Source of the DNA: a virus
IMG/VR virus record: IMGVR_UViG_3300000827_000030
Coordinates: 1 to 22,893 of that record
Direction: 5' to 3' (one strand)
DNA: 22,893 bases
In this document: positions 22,254 through 22,893 of the stretch, piece after piece
Layout: each line of letters starts with the position of its first letter
How positions within the stretch are numbered: position 1 is the first letter of the stretch
Made by a program: the position numbers and the translations under genes
Notes under the pieces: model-generated
Told to the model about the DNA's origin: nothing
Database searches by the model: none
What the model saw: the letters and a program-made list of their open reading frames with translations, nothing else

Positions 22254-22893
22254 CTATTGGGGCAGCGTTCCTACCATTGGGCCACGAACGGTGCCGATTC
22301 CAGCCCCTACAGCCCACGGAATCTCAGGGGTGGACTCCCATCGGCCAAGGCCATTGCATCGCCACTCCTCGATGACCTCCCAACTGGGATCACACTCCCG
22401 GTTAGGCTGAGCGTCCCAGAGATAGCCCGACTCGGTTGTCTTTCTTGCCAGGTAAAAAATCTTAATGAAGCGATAGGTAACTTTTCCCCCCTCAATCTGA
22501 CTTTGCTTGCCATCCTCGTTGACATCGAACGTGGGCACCGGAGCATCTGCGAATTTTTTATGCTGTCCTGGAGTTATGCGGGATTCCTGGTAGGCTTCGA
22601 CACTGGAGCGGGTAACATGCCCTTTTGCCCCTGCGGGCTCCAAAGCCCCCTTACTGGCATAGAGGCGCACCGTATCACGGCTCACCCCGAGCACTCTTGA
22701 AGCCGCCTCCCAGGACATTGTCTCAACATCTTCAATCTCCGTTCCCGCAGTTTCGGGAAGTGCTGGAGTCTCTGGGAGAGAGGCGAGTGCTTCTCTCTGT
22801 GGTAAATCCCCGGAAACTGCGGGAATGTCCGGGAGAGTGGATTGAGGAAGTGCTACCTCCAAAGTGGAGAGAAGGACAGATCGGTAGACTCGG
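22254..22893 (-). CDS. Excisionase-like helix-turn-helix protein, 5' end off the window
   Basis: The frame stays open to the right edge, so the gene is probably partial. A TTG at 22862 would give 202 aa but has no clear reason to be the true start. About 48 residues in from that TTG, the stretch from MSWEAASRVLGVSRDT to SSVEAYQESR has the layout of the excisionase/MerR-type HTH (HTH_17): a recognition helix, a short wing, then a closing helix. Before it is a Pro/Glu-rich linker with repeated LPxx units (LPQ, LPD, LPE). The C-terminal 100 residues are unrecognised. It is the first gene seen of a long minus-strand operon and ends 22 bases before the RecT-like gene. It could be a transcription regulator or a directionality factor for the downstream serine recombinase; the second idea is only inference from domain type and shared operon. 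Confidence 0.7.
   Translation of the reverse strand, partial: RVYRSVLLSTLEVALPQSTLPDIPAVSGDLPQREALASLPETPALPETAGTEIEDVETMSWEAASRVLGVSRDTVRLYASKGALEPAGAKGHVTRSSVEAYQESRITPGQHKKFADAPVPTFDVNEDGKQSQIEGGKVTYRFIKIFYLARKTTESGYLWDAQPNRECDPSWEVIEEWRCNGLGRWESTPEIPWAVGAGIGTVRGPMVGTLPQ
22742..22825. repeat. 13-bp perfect inverted repeat inside the HTH gene
   Basis: Arms TTCCCGCAGTTTC (22742-22754) and GAAACTGCGGGAA (22813-22825) are exact reverse complements separated by 58 bases. A GGG/CCC pair continues the symmetry with one base offset. The repeat lies in the Pro/Glu-rich linker before the HTH domain, so part of it may simply reflect repeated LP/AG codons. It could also be a DNA-binding or RNA-folding site. 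Confidence 0.5.

Overview
The window is a contiguous piece of a tailed bacteriophage or prophage. Every convincing gene lies on the minus strand and reads from the right edge to the left edge. Portal, scaffold, capsid, two connectors, a large nozzle-type tail protein and ejection-type proteins follow one another, with no tape measure, tail-tube or sheath gene. That points to a short-tailed (podovirus-like) virion. A large serine recombinase suggests a temperate life cycle. The DNA is moderately GC-rich, with AGGAG-type ribosome sites and some GTG/TTG starts. The host cannot be named from the sequence.

Right part, about 22.9 to 12.0 kb (early/middle operon, in transcription order): an excisionase-like HTH protein cut by the edge; a RecT-like annealing protein; a 122-base gap with a solitary CRISPR-repeat-like element, also covered by a possible 40-codon ORF; an unrecognised 512-aa protein; a DnaQ-like DEDDh exonuclease; a RuvC-like resolvase; a 52-aa ORF; the serine recombinase; a winged-helix replication-initiator-like protein; a 22-codon micro-ORF; a sigma-70 region-2-like protein with N-terminal cysteines; small and large terminase; a HAD-fold phosphatase; and a small zinc-knuckle protein. 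Genes are joined by ATGA, GTGA or TAATG junctions or 8- to 23-base overlaps, so this is one translationally coupled unit. A rho-independent terminator at about 11.96-11.98 kb closes it.

Left part, about 11.9 to 0 kb (structural operon): a small membrane protein, a coiled-coil protein, portal, scaffold, major capsid protein, a capsid-cement-like protein, two head-tail connectors, a 1005-aa tail nozzle with a putative sugar-binding insertion, a DUF3307-like membrane protein, two ejection-type virion proteins (the second cut by the edge), and perhaps the start of another gene.

The most notable observation is the 37-base element at 21211-21247. It has the architecture of a CRISPR repeat (GTTG start, 7-bp GC-rich stem, ATTGAAAC end) but stands alone. 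This is what is expected of a phage solitary repeat unit, that is, an RNA-based anti-CRISPR. Second is the sigma-like gene placed just before the terminase, which could drive the structural operon. No lysis genes, repressor, tRNA, CRISPR array or attachment site were recognised.
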